Assembly: GCA_903902325.1 (NCBI GenBank)
Contig: CAIUUO010000253.1
Location: 1 to 33,962, forward strand
Direction of reading: 5' to 3'
DNA length: 33,962 nt
Source of the DNA: an uncultured Bacteroidia bacterium
GTDB lineage: Bacteria; Bacteroidota; Bacteroidia; Bacteroidales; Prolixibacteraceae
The translations under genes and the position numbers were made by a program. Numbering within the stretch: the first letter of the stretch is position 1; each line of letters begins with the position of its first letter. Under the pieces are notes generated by a model. It had not been told where the DNA came from, made no database searches, and saw only the letters and a program-made list of their open reading frames with translations. Positions 1-7,851 of this stretch are shown in pieces.

Positions 1-35
1 ATTTTTAATTTTTAATTTTTAATTTTTAATTTTAT
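1..35. repeat. Tandem array of 7-nt unit ATTTTTA (5 copies)
   Basis: Four exact copies and a fifth near-exact copy of ATTTTTA run from the window edge to within a few bases of the stop codon of the minus-strand lipoprotein gene (stop at 38-40). The array may continue outside the window. It is the first of many short-period arrays located at gene 3' ends here. Confidence 0.85.
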
Positions 36-37
36 TA

Positions 38-856
38 TTACTCCGCTTCGAAAACTGCCAGTGGCGCCATCCTTGCCTTATTCAGCGTCATCCTTGAACC
101 GCTTAGCGAGTAATTGTCCACGGTAGTGAGCACTTCTGCCAGTGCCTGTTCCGTTTTCATATCCGGACAGGCCATCATGGTAGATGCCACACCATTGAAA
201 CGAATCCGCCATCCCTCTTTCAGCTCATAACTTCCAAACATCCTGTTGCATCCGGCATAAGCAGAGAACTTGAATTCTTTGGTCAGCTGGATGAAGGGAT
301 CTTCGGTTTTTTCGGATCCTTTCATCACTTTTTGTCCATGTATTTCGACAAGCCACCATTTCGTTCCAACCAGCGGAATCTCCACCTTTCCGCCAATGGA
401 AGCACTCGCGGTAGCCGGTACTGTTTTTTTCAGCACATACCTGGAAGCCAGATCTCCCTTGATAATGTTCCCAGCCAAATCCAGCTGTATCAACCGGTTC
501 ACACCTACCTGATAGCGGGTTGGCATAGTTCCCGCAGGAATACCTATCAATTCGACCATGCTGCCAGTCTTGTCCCAGACAAACGTCCCGCGCTTGTCAA
601 ATACTTCAATGCTTTTCCCAATATATTTGGTCTGAACCCGGAAAGTTAGATCCTTGTGAATGATCACAACTGTCTCAATCCCGTCGCAGTCTGCACAGGG
701 TACAATCCCAGTATAAACTCCTGCCCAGTCAAGAGAATTCTGACTGTTATGCATATTGGCCGCCTGTTTGGACGCAGTCTTGCAACCACCCACCAGGAAT
801 ACCAACCCTACCGCAGCCGCAAAAATAAAACTTCTAATCAATGCTGATATTCTCAT
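38..856 (-). CDS. NlpE-N / META domain lipoprotein
   Basis: A 272-residue envelope lipoprotein. The start at 856 is preferred over an in-frame ATG 33 nt upstream because it gives a clean signal peptide: basic N-terminus, hydrophobic core and lipobox LVGGC with the lipidated Cys at residue 25. Residues 43-145 resemble the NlpE N-terminal domain, including the CxxC pair at 54-57 (CADC) in the context YTGIVPCADCDGIE. Residues 160-270 are a META/HslJ-type domain with the motif YAGCNRMFGSYEL and a second Cys in MMACPDM. In other bacteria NlpE senses surface and envelope stress and META domains occur in heat-shock or motility-related lipoproteins; the exact role of the fusion is not known. The protein should sit in the outer membrane or periplasm. 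The spacer upstream holds short repeats and no consensus promoter was found. Confidence 0.85.
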   Translation of the reverse strand: MRISALIRSFIFAAAVGLVFLVGGCKTASKQAANMHNSQNSLDWAGVYTGIVPCADCDGIETVVIIHKDLTFRVQTKYIGKSIEVFDKRGTFVWDKTGSMVELIGIPAGTMPTRYQVGVNRLIQLDLAGNIIKGDLASRYVLKKTVPATASASIGGKVEIPLVGTKWWLVEIHGQKVMKGSEKTEDPFIQLTKEFKFSAYAGCNRMFGSYELKEGWRIRFNGVASTMMACPDMKTEQALAEVLTTVDNYSLSGSRMTLNKARMAPLAVFEAE

Positions 857-861
857 GACAT

Positions 862-984
862 TAACTACAAATGACACAAATGGACACAAATAAAACCACT
901 AATTACACAAATGTACACGAAGAATAAGGCTAAAGAATCCTTCGTCCCTTCGACAGGTGAAGGGAAGTCCATGCTCAGGGCAAG
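862..984. repeat. Intergenic repeat patch (ACACAAATGG-type and CTTCGAC...CTCAGGG-type)
   Basis: Positions 862-920 are a degenerate array of ACACAAAT-like units. Positions 947-980 contain CCTTCGAC and, after a short insert, CTCAGGG, a broken version of a repeat found intact at 10528, 31532, 33871 and 33942. No coding potential is seen in this spacer. Confidence 0.6.
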
Positions 985-1062
985 TAAAGTAAGAGGCATC
1001 CATCCGGTATCCCGCAACGTGTAACCTGTAACACGGATCTTGTACTCCGCAAATTTCCATCC

Positions 1063-1386
1063 TCAACCCTTCTTCTTCCCCTTCAGCGAATCGATCATAT
1101 CATCGACCTCGTTGCCAACCCTGGCGCCAAAAGCCTTCACCTTTTCGATGACGCTTTCGGATCGCGCTTCGGCCTGGTCGCGAAATTTTTCCGCCTTGCC
1201 AGGAATATCCTTCTGCTTCAACTCCTCTATTTTTTTCTCCACAGCCTCTCCTGCCTGCTCCATCGCATCCGAGATCTTCGCATAGGCGTCACTCTTTTTT
1301 GCCTTATCGAAAGCCTCCCTGATCCGTTCTTCGGCCTGGTCGGCCAGTTTGCTGGTTTTGTCAAAAAAATCGTCGGCGTTTTTCAT
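1063..1386 (-). CDS. Small charged alpha-helical (coiled-coil) protein
   Basis: A 107-residue hydrophilic protein rich in Ala, Glu, Lys and Asp, without signal peptide or membrane segment. Its heptad-like pattern (e.g. ADQAEERIREAFDKA, AMEQAGEAVEKKIEEL) suggests one long amphipathic helix or helical bundle, similar in composition to YtxH-like or LEA/apolipoprotein-like stress proteins; homology was not established. It ends in a basic tail, GKKKG. The start at 1386 is supported by a good promoter at 1428-1458, which lies inside the longer reading frame that begins at 1467 and so excludes that start. Function unknown. It is the only gene between the lipoprotein and the toxin-antitoxin locus. 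Confidence 0.75.
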   Translation of the reverse strand: MKNADDFFDKTSKLADQAEERIREAFDKAKKSDAYAKISDAMEQAGEAVEKKIEELKQKDIPGKAEKFRDQAEARSESVIEKVKAFGARVGNEVDDMIDSLKGKKKG

Positions 1387-1427
1387 GGTAAATATTTTAA
1401 TTGACTTCTGCAAATTGATGAAAAAAT

Positions 1428-1458
1428 CAAAATTAGTATGTTGCACATATGTTTCAAA
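1428..1458 (-). promoter_or_regulatory. Bacteroidota -33/-7 promoter for the coiled-coil gene
   Basis: On the minus strand TTTG (1458-1455) is followed after 19 nt by TAATTTTG (1435-1428), a full match to the Bacteroidota pattern TTTG-N19-TAnnTTTG. The start codon is about 40 nt further on. Confidence 0.7.
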
Positions 1459-1467
1459 TATAAGCAA

Positions 1468-1821
1468 TAAAAGACTATTGTTGAATGAATTATCTAAAGT
1501 AATTTTGCTCCTGGTTCATGTTTGAACGTGGACAAATGCTCATCTTAACTACAAAGAAACGCATTGACATAAAAAGGATGATACGGACTCAAATACTCGA
1601 AAATAGGTAACGTTTACAGCCAGGCAACTGAAGAGAGCTTTCGAAAAATAAGATCACCTTTCGGCGATTTGGAGAAGAAAATCAATACCTCTATTGAACT
1701 ATATCTGTCCCAGGCCAGGCCTATCCACCCAAAATCCAATGCAAAGTCCTGTTAAAGTATGTAATTCATGCTTGTTAGGGTGCATATTGAGAAACAGTGA
1801 AGCATGTTTAACTCAAATTAT
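1468..1821. other. Gene-less AT-rich spacer with a possible decayed reading frame
   Basis: No intact gene is visible. On the plus strand about 1579-1755 stays open and codes for something protein-like (it includes RSPFGDLEKKIN) but has no convincing start and no recognised family. It may be the remnant of a gene lost next to the decayed toxin. Confidence 0.35.
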
Positions 1822-1851
1822 TTTGCATCTTAAAAAACATTGTTATCTTTG
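1822..1851 (+). promoter_or_regulatory. Promoter of the higBA locus
   Basis: TTTG at 1822-1825 and TATCTTTG at 1844-1851 (TAnnTTTG) are separated by 18 nt, close to the usual Bacteroidota spacing. The toxin start codon follows at 1863, so the leader is short. Confidence 0.65.
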
Positions 1852-1860
1852 AAGATAACA
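1841..1860. promoter_or_regulatory. Probable HigA operator: perfect 20-nt palindrome over the -7 element
   Basis: TGTTATCTT and AAGATAACA are exact reverse complements (9-nt arms) separated by TG. The palindrome covers the -7 box TATCTTTG and ends 2 nt before the toxin start codon. This is where autorepressing HTH antitoxins of the HigA type bind. The sequence is seen; binding is inferred. Confidence 0.7.
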
Positions 1861-1862
1861 TT

Positions 1863-2204
1863 ATGCTTTTGAAAAGACAATTAATATTTCATGGAGACTA
1901 CTTCATTGACTTTTATAAAATACTGGATATAAAGGTTAAACAGAAAATTTAGTGTGAACTTGAATTGATAAAGTTGGTTGACTGAGTACATGATAAGATT
2001 TTATCTTCTATGACAAGATGAGGATGGACTTTATGAAATATGAACTGGATGCCAATCAAATATTTAAAGCGCATTCTGTTGTTTTGATGAAGGAATGCTG
2101 ATTGTTCTATGTAATGGCTTTCAAAAAAGACACAAAAAACACGAATCATTGAGATTGCGAAGGTAATGAGGATACAGAAAGAGTATTTAGAAACTATAAA
2201 ATAG
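1863..2204 (+). pseudogene. higB: Decayed HigB/RelE-type (Gp49-like) toxin gene
   Basis: The first 29 codons are open and start with MLLKRQLIFHGDYFIDFY, typical of Gp49-like HigB toxins, then stop at 1950. Further family segments appear in shifted frames: DGLYEI (2023-2040), AFCCFDEGMLIVLCNGFQK (2071 on), then KKTQKTRIIEIAK and a terminal KEYLETIK with stop at 2202-2204. I count in-frame stops at 1950, 1983, 2041 and 2065, and two frameshifts, one near 2015-2022 and one in the A-run at 2132-2137, where one A is missing. With that many lesions it cannot be active and is not a single sequencing error. It lies 4 nt before higA, the usual toxin-first order of higBA. The family assignment is from remembered motifs, not a search. 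Confidence 0.8.
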
Positions 2205-2208
2205 AAAC

Positions 2209-2508
2209 ATGACTGAATATAAGGGAATAAATACATTTGATGAGATCATAGAAAAGGAACATGGTGAAATTGGAACTAAAAGCCGATGTGAATATGAAGA
2301 AGGTGCTCAAATGTTCATTGTAAGCGAGATGCTTAAAGAAGCACGAAAAATCGCGAATATGACACAGGAACAACTTGCGATCAAAGCAGGAACTAAGAAA
2401 AGTTATATTTCAAAAATTGAAAACGCCAAAGGCAATATTCAATTATCTACTCTAATCCGAATTTTCGAAAAGGGTCTAAATAAGAAAGTGGGAATAACAT
2501 TTCTTTAG
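2209..2508 (+). CDS. higA: HigA-type XRE-family antitoxin
   Basis: A 99-residue intact protein. Residues 1-38 form an acidic N-terminal segment of the type that contacts the toxin. Residues 40-92 are an XRE/Cro-type helix-turn-helix: EARKIANMTQEQLAIKAGT gives helices 1-2, and KKSYISKIENAKGNIQLSTL contains the recognition helix. It begins 4 nt after the last codon of the decayed toxin reading frame, so the two were cotranscribed. In a normal pair it would neutralise HigB and repress the shared promoter; the palindrome at 1841-1860 is the likely operator. Because the toxin is dead, only DNA binding can remain, unless it works against a related toxin elsewhere in the genome. No frameshift or stop is seen in this gene. 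Confidence 0.85.
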   Translation: MTEYKGINTFDEIIEKEHGEIGTKSRCEYEEGAQMFIVSEMLKEARKIANMTQEQLAIKAGTKKSYISKIENAKGNIQLSTLIRIFEKGLNKKVGITFL

Positions 2509-2696
2509 TCAATTACACTCCATTACGAACACTAAATGGTAGGAGGGGCCAAGAAGACATCTGCTTCCGCGCACCTGTAAGACAAAACAAACTGAAACAG
2601 ATCTAAATCAAATACCCACCCGGCTCCTGACCTCAAAACGTTTTAGCCAATGCAATAAAAGTATTTGAAAAGCCTATCTTTAAAAACAACTTTGCT

Positions 2697-5078
2697 GTGG
2701 ACCTTCAAGACAAAACAAAAGAACAACTTATAAAAGAATTGCTGGAATTGAAGCAAAAGTACAATTCCTTAAAGAATTCTGTAGAAACTGAACTTCTGGA
2801 ACGGAAGCACTCGGAAAATATACTCCAGGAAAGCCAGAACAGTCTTCGTAAAGCGCAAAAACTGGCACAAATTGGGGTATGGGATTGGGACACTAAAACG
2901 GAAAAGATAATCTGGTCCGATGAGCTATTTAAGATTGCCGGTCTCGACCCCAAACTTCCTGCACTAAGCTATGCTGAACATGCCAACATTTTTACTCCGG
3001 AAAGTTGGCATCTCTTGAAAAACGCTGTTGAAAAAGTAATGAAAACAGCTGACGAATTCCAACTTGAACTTGAACTCATCCGCCCCGATGGTAGAATAAG
3101 GAATGTAAATGCATTTGGGGGCGTTAAGCTTGATTCAATGGGGCACATTGCGGGTCTTTTTGGCGCCCTTCAGGATGTTACTGAACACAAATTATCCGAA
3201 TCAATATTCAGGGATATCATTGAAAAAAATCCGATATCAATTCAAATCCTGAATATGGAAGGTTATGCTATTCAAATTAATCCGGCTCATACAAAACTTT
3301 TTGGCGTTCGCCCCCCCGCTGACTATTCCATCTTTAAAGATACTCAGTTATTACAACAAGGCTTTGGCGAATTGTTTGAAAAGATTAAGAAAGGTGAAAT
3401 TGTGTACTTTCCTGATTCTCACTTCAACGTAAAAGATGTTGATCCTTCCTTCCCTGATTCTCCGGTGTGGATCAAAGCTATTGGGTTTTCATTAAATAAT
3501 AACAATGGAATACCCGACAGGATAGTTATCATGCATGAGAATATTACTGATCGAAGACAAGCGGAAGCCTTGTTGAATGATATTATAGATAAAAATCCCA
3601 TGTCAATTCAAATTGTTGATAAAGACGGATTTACGATTCGTGGAAATCCGGCCTATATCCAATTATTTGGAACACTCCCGCCTACTGACTTTTCAATTTT
3701 CGATGACCTAACGCGTAAAAGTCCGGAAATGGAGAAACTTATTTTGCATGCCAAAAATGGGGAAATTGTGCATCTGCCTGATATCTATTTTAATGCACAT
3801 GAGGTAGTTCCCGAAGCTCCTGACATTCCCCTCTGGATTCGTGCGCTTCTATTCCCTCTAAAACAGAGAGGTGATAAGCCAGAACGATTTGTTTTTATGC
3901 ATGAAAATATAACTGAACGCAAGAGGGCAGAACAGGAACTTATCAAAGCCAAGGAACATGCAGAAGAAAGCGATCGCTTAAAGACTGCTTTTATGAATAA
4001 TATTTCGCATGAAATCAGAACCCCGCTCAATGGGATCCTGGGGTTTGCCCCGTTTATAATTCAACCCGGTATTACGACTGAAGAAAAGGAGGAATATTTG
4101 GAAATTTTAAATTTCAGCAGCATCCGTTTGATGAATACCATTACCGATATTATGGATATATCCCTGATTATTTCAGGAAATATGGAAGTACATCCTCAAC
4201 TTGTTGAAATTTCTTCTTTGTTGACCAATGTGCTTGAGCATTTTCAAAAACCAGCTAAGAAAAAGAATCTGGGGCTTAAAATGCAATTCCCAGATTGTGC
4301 TGATCAGTTTTTCCTAATTACGGATGGAGAAATGCTGCGAAAGGCTGTTTCTAAACTTGTGGATAATTCAATAAAATTTACGAAAGAAGGAAATGTTACT
4401 CTTGGATTTGAACAAAAAAATAATGAAATCGAAATTTTCGTAAAAGACACAGGCAAAGGCATTGAAAAGGATGCGCAAGAGTTTATATACAAGTACTATG
4501 TGCAGGAAGATGTTTCAAATACACGCGGTCATGAGGGAAATGGGTTAGGGTTATCTATTGCTAAAGGCATGATACAATTGCTTGGCGGAGAAATACGTTT
4601 AGATTCGACAAAAAATGTGGGGACAACAGTGTTCTTAACTCTTCCAAATAGTATACCAACAACTTCTTCAAACCCGAAGAACTTGACAAATGCAATCAAT
4701 GTAGAAGGGATACCTGTTCTATTAATCGCTGAAGACGATGATTTTAGTTTTATTTATATTGAAAAATTGTTGAGAAACGACAGCAAAATTTTACGAGCCT
4801 GCAATGGACAAGAAGCAGTTGATTTATGCAAGAAACATCCAGATATCAACCTCGTTTTGATGGATATTAAAATGCCGGTCATGAATGGCATTGAAGCAAC
4901 TCTTTTGATCAAATCTTTCCGAACTGACTTGCCAATCATCGCAATCAGCGCTTATGCACAAAGTGGCAATGAGTTTAAAATAAAAGAGGCCGGATGTGAT
5001 GACTATCTTTCAAAACCAATTAACAAAGCGGAATTATTTTCTTTAATCAAAAAGTATTTCAAAAATAGTTGTGAATAA
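2697..5078 (+). CDS. Hybrid sensor histidine kinase/response regulator, three PAS domains
   Basis: 793 residues, GTG start. Order: coiled coil (1-50), PAS (55-165), PAS (170-290), PAS (295-410), HisKA with phosphoacceptor His438 in ISHEIRTPLNG, HATPase_c with N-box KLVDNSIKFT (Asn556), DTGKGI (584-589) and GNGLGLSIAKG, then a receiver domain from 670 with acidic pocket EDDD (679-682), phosphoacceptor Asp723 in MDIKMP, Ser751 and Lys773. No membrane segment is visible, so it should be cytoplasmic and read an internal signal through the PAS domains. All catalytic residues of both kinase and receiver are present. There is no DNA-binding output domain and no partner regulator next to it. PAS 2 and 3 are clear duplicates of each other. 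The upstream TATCTTTA (2675-2682) is one base off the -7 consensus. Confidence 0.93.
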   Translation: MDLQDKTKEQLIKELLELKQKYNSLKNSVETELLERKHSENILQESQNSLRKAQKLAQIGVWDWDTKTEKIIWSDELFKIAGLDPKLPALSYAEHANIFTPESWHLLKNAVEKVMKTADEFQLELELIRPDGRIRNVNAFGGVKLDSMGHIAGLFGALQDVTEHKLSESIFRDIIEKNPISIQILNMEGYAIQINPAHTKLFGVRPPADYSIFKDTQLLQQGFGELFEKIKKGEIVYFPDSHFNVKDVDPSFPDSPVWIKAIGFSLNNNNGIPDRIVIMHENITDRRQAEALLNDIIDKNPMSIQIVDKDGFTIRGNPAYIQLFGTLPPTDFSIFDDLTRKSPEMEKLILHAKNGEIVHLPDIYFNAHEVVPEAPDIPLWIRALLFPLKQRGDKPERFVFMHENITERKRAEQELIKAKEHAEESDRLKTAFMNNISHEIRTPLNGILGFAPFIIQPGITTEEKEEYLEILNFSSIRLMNTITDIMDISLIISGNMEVHPQLVEISSLLTNVLEHFQKPAKKKNLGLKMQFPDCADQFFLITDGEMLRKAVSKLVDNSIKFTKEGNVTLGFEQKNNEIEIFVKDTGKGIEKDAQEFIYKYYVQEDVSNTRGHEGNGLGLSIAKGMIQLLGGEIRLDSTKNVGTTVFLTLPNSIPTTSSNPKNLTNAINVEGIPVLLIAEDDDFSFIYIEKLLRNDSKILRACNGQEAVDLCKKHPDINLVLMDIKMPVMNGIEATLLIKSFRTDLPIIAISAYAQSGNEFKIKEAGCDDYLSKPINKAELFSLIKKYFKNSCE

Positions 5079-5456
5079 TTGATAATTAAATGGCTGAAAT
5101 TAAAATACATGGCAATAAATAATTGTGGGGTTTGGAGTGTTTTTGAAGCATCGTCGCATGCAAAAGTATTGGTGTTTATTTACATCTAAATGCCTAAAAA
5201 TCTACCACTTGTTCTGACCTCAGCCGTTATGCAGAATAACAGCATATAGAATTAACTGTAAAAAAGTGTTCAACGAAAATATCACTGATTTTTTAAAATC
5301 TGCAACAAAAACTTTAAATTTGAATTACAAAAAACCGATTAAAGTTGAATGAACCAGACCGTTAAAAAAACAACGGTACAATACTTCTCCAATGGTTGCC
5401 ATTTTCTGAGATTAACAAATTGTTTTTAAATATTATTCATCATCAAAACAGAAAAA
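5079..5456. other. AT-rich spacer without recognisable gene
   Basis: A spacer of about 380 nt between the hybrid kinase and the DUF3795 gene. I see no open reading frame of note, no tRNA-like fold and no strong promoter match; the start of the next gene is preceded by a run of A and T only. Confidence 0.5.
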
Positions 5457-5792
5457 ATGGGAAAAGTTATTGCGTGTTGTGGCTTAGACTGTGCCAGTTG
5501 TGATGCAAGAATTGCAACATTGGCAGATGACAATGAATTGCGATTCCAAACCGCCGAAAAATGGAAAGTTCAATATCATGCCGGTATTTCACCTGAAAGG
5601 ATTAATTGCACGGGTTGCAGGGAAGCCGGCATAAAATTTTCACATTGTGCAGAATGTGAAATCAGAAATTGCGCCAATTCAAAAAACTTCCTGACTTGTG
5701 CGGAATGTGAAAAGCTGGAAAATTGCCCGACTATTAAAAGTATACATCAATATGTTCCGGAGGCATTGGAAAATCTTAAATCACTGAATTAA
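5457..5792 (+). CDS. DUF3795 cysteine-rich protein
   Basis: 111 residues with twelve cysteines: Cys7, 8, 12, 15, 51, 54, 64, 67, 72, 81, 84 and 90. The N-terminus ACCGLDCASCDARIAT and the following CxxC pairs (CTGC, CAEC, CAEC) are the hallmark of DUF3795, a small family probably binding zinc or an iron-sulfur cluster. No signal peptide or membrane segment, so it is cytoplasmic. No molecular function is known for the family and the neighbours give no clue. The length is normal for the family and the gene looks intact. It is closed by a strong bidirectional terminator. Confidence 0.88.
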   Translation: MGKVIACCGLDCASCDARIATLADDNELRFQTAEKWKVQYHAGISPERINCTGCREAGIKFSHCAECEIRNCANSKNFLTCAECEKLENCPTIKSIHQYVPEALENLKSLN

Positions 5793-5811
5793 CTGAGCAC
5801 ACTCCTCCGAA

Positions 5812-5853
5812 ACAAAACGCCCCGCAAAAAAATTAAATTGCAGGGCGTTTTTT
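5812..5853. terminator. Bidirectional intrinsic terminator
   Basis: AAAACGCCC (5814-5822) pairs with GGGCGTTTT (5843-5851), with an inner GC/GC step and an AT-rich loop. The stem is followed by T-runs on both strands. It lies between two convergent genes (DUF3795 and the tryptophanase-like gene) and can serve both. Confidence 0.85.
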
Positions 5854-5873
5854 ATGATATGGAATTCAGTGTA

Positions 5874-7340
5874 CTAAAGGCTGTCTCCGAAGTCCTTGCG
5901 GAACTTGGCAACGAGTTTGTCCACCCAGTCACCAATGGGCTGGAGCTTGCCCACAAAGAAGCGGAGTACAGGAGGTTCCTCTGTCCACACCAGTCCACCG
6001 ATGAGATGACGATTGTCGTAGAGCCATTTGATACGGTCTTCGGCATACTTGACTTGCGAAAGGGTGAATACCCTTCTCGGGAAGGCCAGGCGTAATAGTT
6101 CCACATCTGCCAGGATATCGTTTCCGTCAGCATCACGCACACTGGATATAGTTCCGCGCTCCATGCCACGAATCCCGGAGGCAACATAAAGCGCTGCGGC
6201 CAAAGCTCCTGCCGGATACTGGGTCTGGGGTACATGGCTGATAAATTGTCCGGCATCGAGGTGGCAACCCAAGCCTCCTGCCGGAGTGATTACGGGAATA
6301 CCACTCTTATCGAGCGCATCGACCAGGTATTTGATGAAAGAGGGAGAGTGGCTGATCACGTCGAAATCGAGCGATTCATACAATCCAACTGCCATGGCTT
6401 CAATCTCGCGTACACTCATACCGCCGTAGGTAAGGAAACCTTCGAACAGTGGAACCCAGTCGCGCATCATCATATAGATGGCACGGTCGTTGGTGCAGAT
6501 ACCTCCACCACGGGTGCAACTGACCTTGCGGCCTGAGAAGTAGGAAAAATCGGTATAGCTCAGCATCTCATGCATGATATCCTTCAACGGAACCTCCTGG
6601 TAACCGGCTTCCCTGACTTTGATGAAATAGAGGTTTTCGTTAATGAGACTTGTATCCATCAAAAGTTTGATGTTGTGTTTCTTTGCGATTGCGGATACTT
6701 CGCGCAGGTTTGCCATGGAGAAAGGCTGACCGCCTATCAGGTTGGTGCCTGCTTCGAAACGGATGAAGGCGACATTTTCGGCTCCCCATTTCTCAATCAC
6801 CTTGTTGAGTTTGTTGACATCCATGTTTCCCTTGAAAGGAAAATCGCTCTTGGTCTTCAGCGCTTCGTCTGTGTAGATCTCCTCCACTGTTCCGCCACAC
6901 ATTTCGATGTGTGCCTTGGTGGTGGTGAAGTGGTAGTTCATCGGAATGACGGTCCCGGGTTTGACAAATGTTTTGGAAATGATATGTTCAGCTGCTCGTC
7001 CCTGGTGGACGGGGAGATAATAGTTCTGATTGAAAACATCTTTGATGGCCTTCTCGAGTTTAGTGTAGCTTGCTGATCCTGCGTAGGAATCATCCGCCTG
7101 ACTCATGGCGGCTACCTGGTTGTCGCTCATGGCATTGGTCCCTGAATCTGTAAGCATGTCGAGGTAGACATCCTTGTTCATGAGCAGGAAAGTATTGAAT
7201 CCTGCTCCGAAGATACACTCCTTGCGTTCCTCTACTGGTAAAAGGTTAAGTTTCTGAACAACACGTACCTTGTGCATTTCGAGGGGGGTCACATCACCGT
7301 TGTAAAATTTTACGGTCTTAAGTTTTTCTGAATTTCCCAT
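5874..7340 (-). CDS. Tryptophanase / tyrosine phenol-lyase family beta-eliminating lyase
   Basis: 488 residues, slightly longer than most members. A PLP enzyme of the family that cleaves tryptophan to indole, or tyrosine to phenol, plus pyruvate and ammonia. Family marks: LTDSGTNAMSDNQ (63-75), DSYAGSASY, PVHQGRAAEH (110-119), FEAGTNLIGGQP, LMDTSL, and GIRGMERGTIS (389-399). The PLP lysine is probably Lys272 in FSGRKVS; the usual motif is SxKKD, so the first Lys is replaced by Arg and the Asp by Val. FTTT at 138-141 matches tyrosine phenol-lyase, where tryptophanase of E. coli has an Asp, as far as I recall. The N-terminus differs from the classical Bacteroides tryptophanase. Substrate is therefore open. 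It stands alone, with no transporter beside it, and reads away from the M16 genes. Cytoplasmic. Confidence 0.85.
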   Translation of the reverse strand: MGNSEKLKTVKFYNGDVTPLEMHKVRVVQKLNLLPVEERKECIFGAGFNTFLLMNKDVYLDMLTDSGTNAMSDNQVAAMSQADDSYAGSASYTKLEKAIKDVFNQNYYLPVHQGRAAEHIISKTFVKPGTVIPMNYHFTTTKAHIEMCGGTVEEIYTDEALKTKSDFPFKGNMDVNKLNKVIEKWGAENVAFIRFEAGTNLIGGQPFSMANLREVSAIAKKHNIKLLMDTSLINENLYFIKVREAGYQEVPLKDIMHEMLSYTDFSYFSGRKVSCTRGGGICTNDRAIYMMMRDWVPLFEGFLTYGGMSVREIEAMAVGLYESLDFDVISHSPSFIKYLVDALDKSGIPVITPAGGLGCHLDAGQFISHVPQTQYPAGALAAALYVASGIRGMERGTISSVRDADGNDILADVELLRLAFPRRVFTLSQVKYAEDRIKWLYDNRHLIGGLVWTEEPPVLRFFVGKLQPIGDWVDKLVAKFRKDFGDSL

Positions 7341-7388
7341 TGTAATTTAAATTGGATAATTATTTGATGATTATAAGTAAAATGGCCC

Positions 7389-7430
7389 GAAAAAACCGAT
7401 AATGTAACCAAAAAAGCCATCATTCGGTTA
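7389..7430 (-). promoter_or_regulatory. Hairpin with T-run in the leader of the lyase gene
   Basis: On the minus strand an imperfect stem (ACCGA/TCGGT plus further pairs, 7428-7395) is followed by TTTTTT (7395-7390), 50 nt before the start codon of the lyase gene. It looks like a weak terminator in the 5' leader. Attenuation is only a guess, based on the fact that tna genes elsewhere have regulated leaders. Confidence 0.3.
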
Positions 7431-7560
7431 GTTTTTTATTTGTTGCGAGTTTACAAATTAAATTTTCGCCCGTCAACTATTTTAGGGACGAATGATCGGA
7501 CTGACAGTTATTTAGACTGTATAAAAACAATCCCCGGCAACATTCAGGATATTAAAAGGG

Positions 7561-7736
7561 CAACACAGAGGAACTGCAGGAGAAGCACAGAGTTACACAG
7601 AGGAATACCCAAATGCTTTAATGGGTTTAAAGGGTCTTAAATTTTTGAAGGGCTTTGCTATTGAACATTTCAAGTTTTTCAAACTTATATTATTTCTCTG
7701 TGTGACTCTGTGCTCCTCTGTGCAACTCTGTGTAAC
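7561..7736. repeat. Inverted pair of CACAGAG-type arrays
   Basis: Positions 7561-7605 contain four CACAGAG-like copies (one degenerate) separated by a few bases; 7694-7736 contain the reverse-complement units CTCTGTG. The two arms flank about 90 nt without coding signs. The arms could pair into one long hairpin. The whole spacer 7341-7851 between two divergent genes has no gene. Confidence 0.75.
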
Positions 7737-7783
7737 TTTTTACAACGAACAAATCTTGCAAATCCGGCATCGAAAGGAATGAC

Positions 7784-7791
7784 TATCTTTG
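7784..7791 (+). promoter_or_regulatory. -7 promoter element of the M16 operon
   Basis: TATCTTTG matches TAnnTTTG exactly, 60 nt before ATG 7852. No TTTG lies at the usual -33 spacing. The box rules out a translation start at TTG 7789. Confidence 0.55.
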
Positions 7792-7851
7792 ACAAAAATC
7801 ACAGCCGGAAAACTGTACGACGAAGAGGCAATCCGGTCAATTTTTGATTGT

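Noticed and set aside
1-35. Terminator T-run for the lipoprotein gene
   Set aside because: The ATTTTTA array has no stem before it; it is a tandem array like others in the window.
6570-7076. 168-residue frame on the plus strand opposite the lyase gene
   Set aside because: It lies wholly inside the clearly conserved lyase gene on the other strand and has no family motif.
7789-7851. Longer N-terminus of the catalytic M16 subunit from TTG 7789
   Set aside because: The promoter -7 box TATCTTTG covers 7784-7791, so the TTG cannot be in the transcript; family proteins start at the ATG 7852 equivalent.
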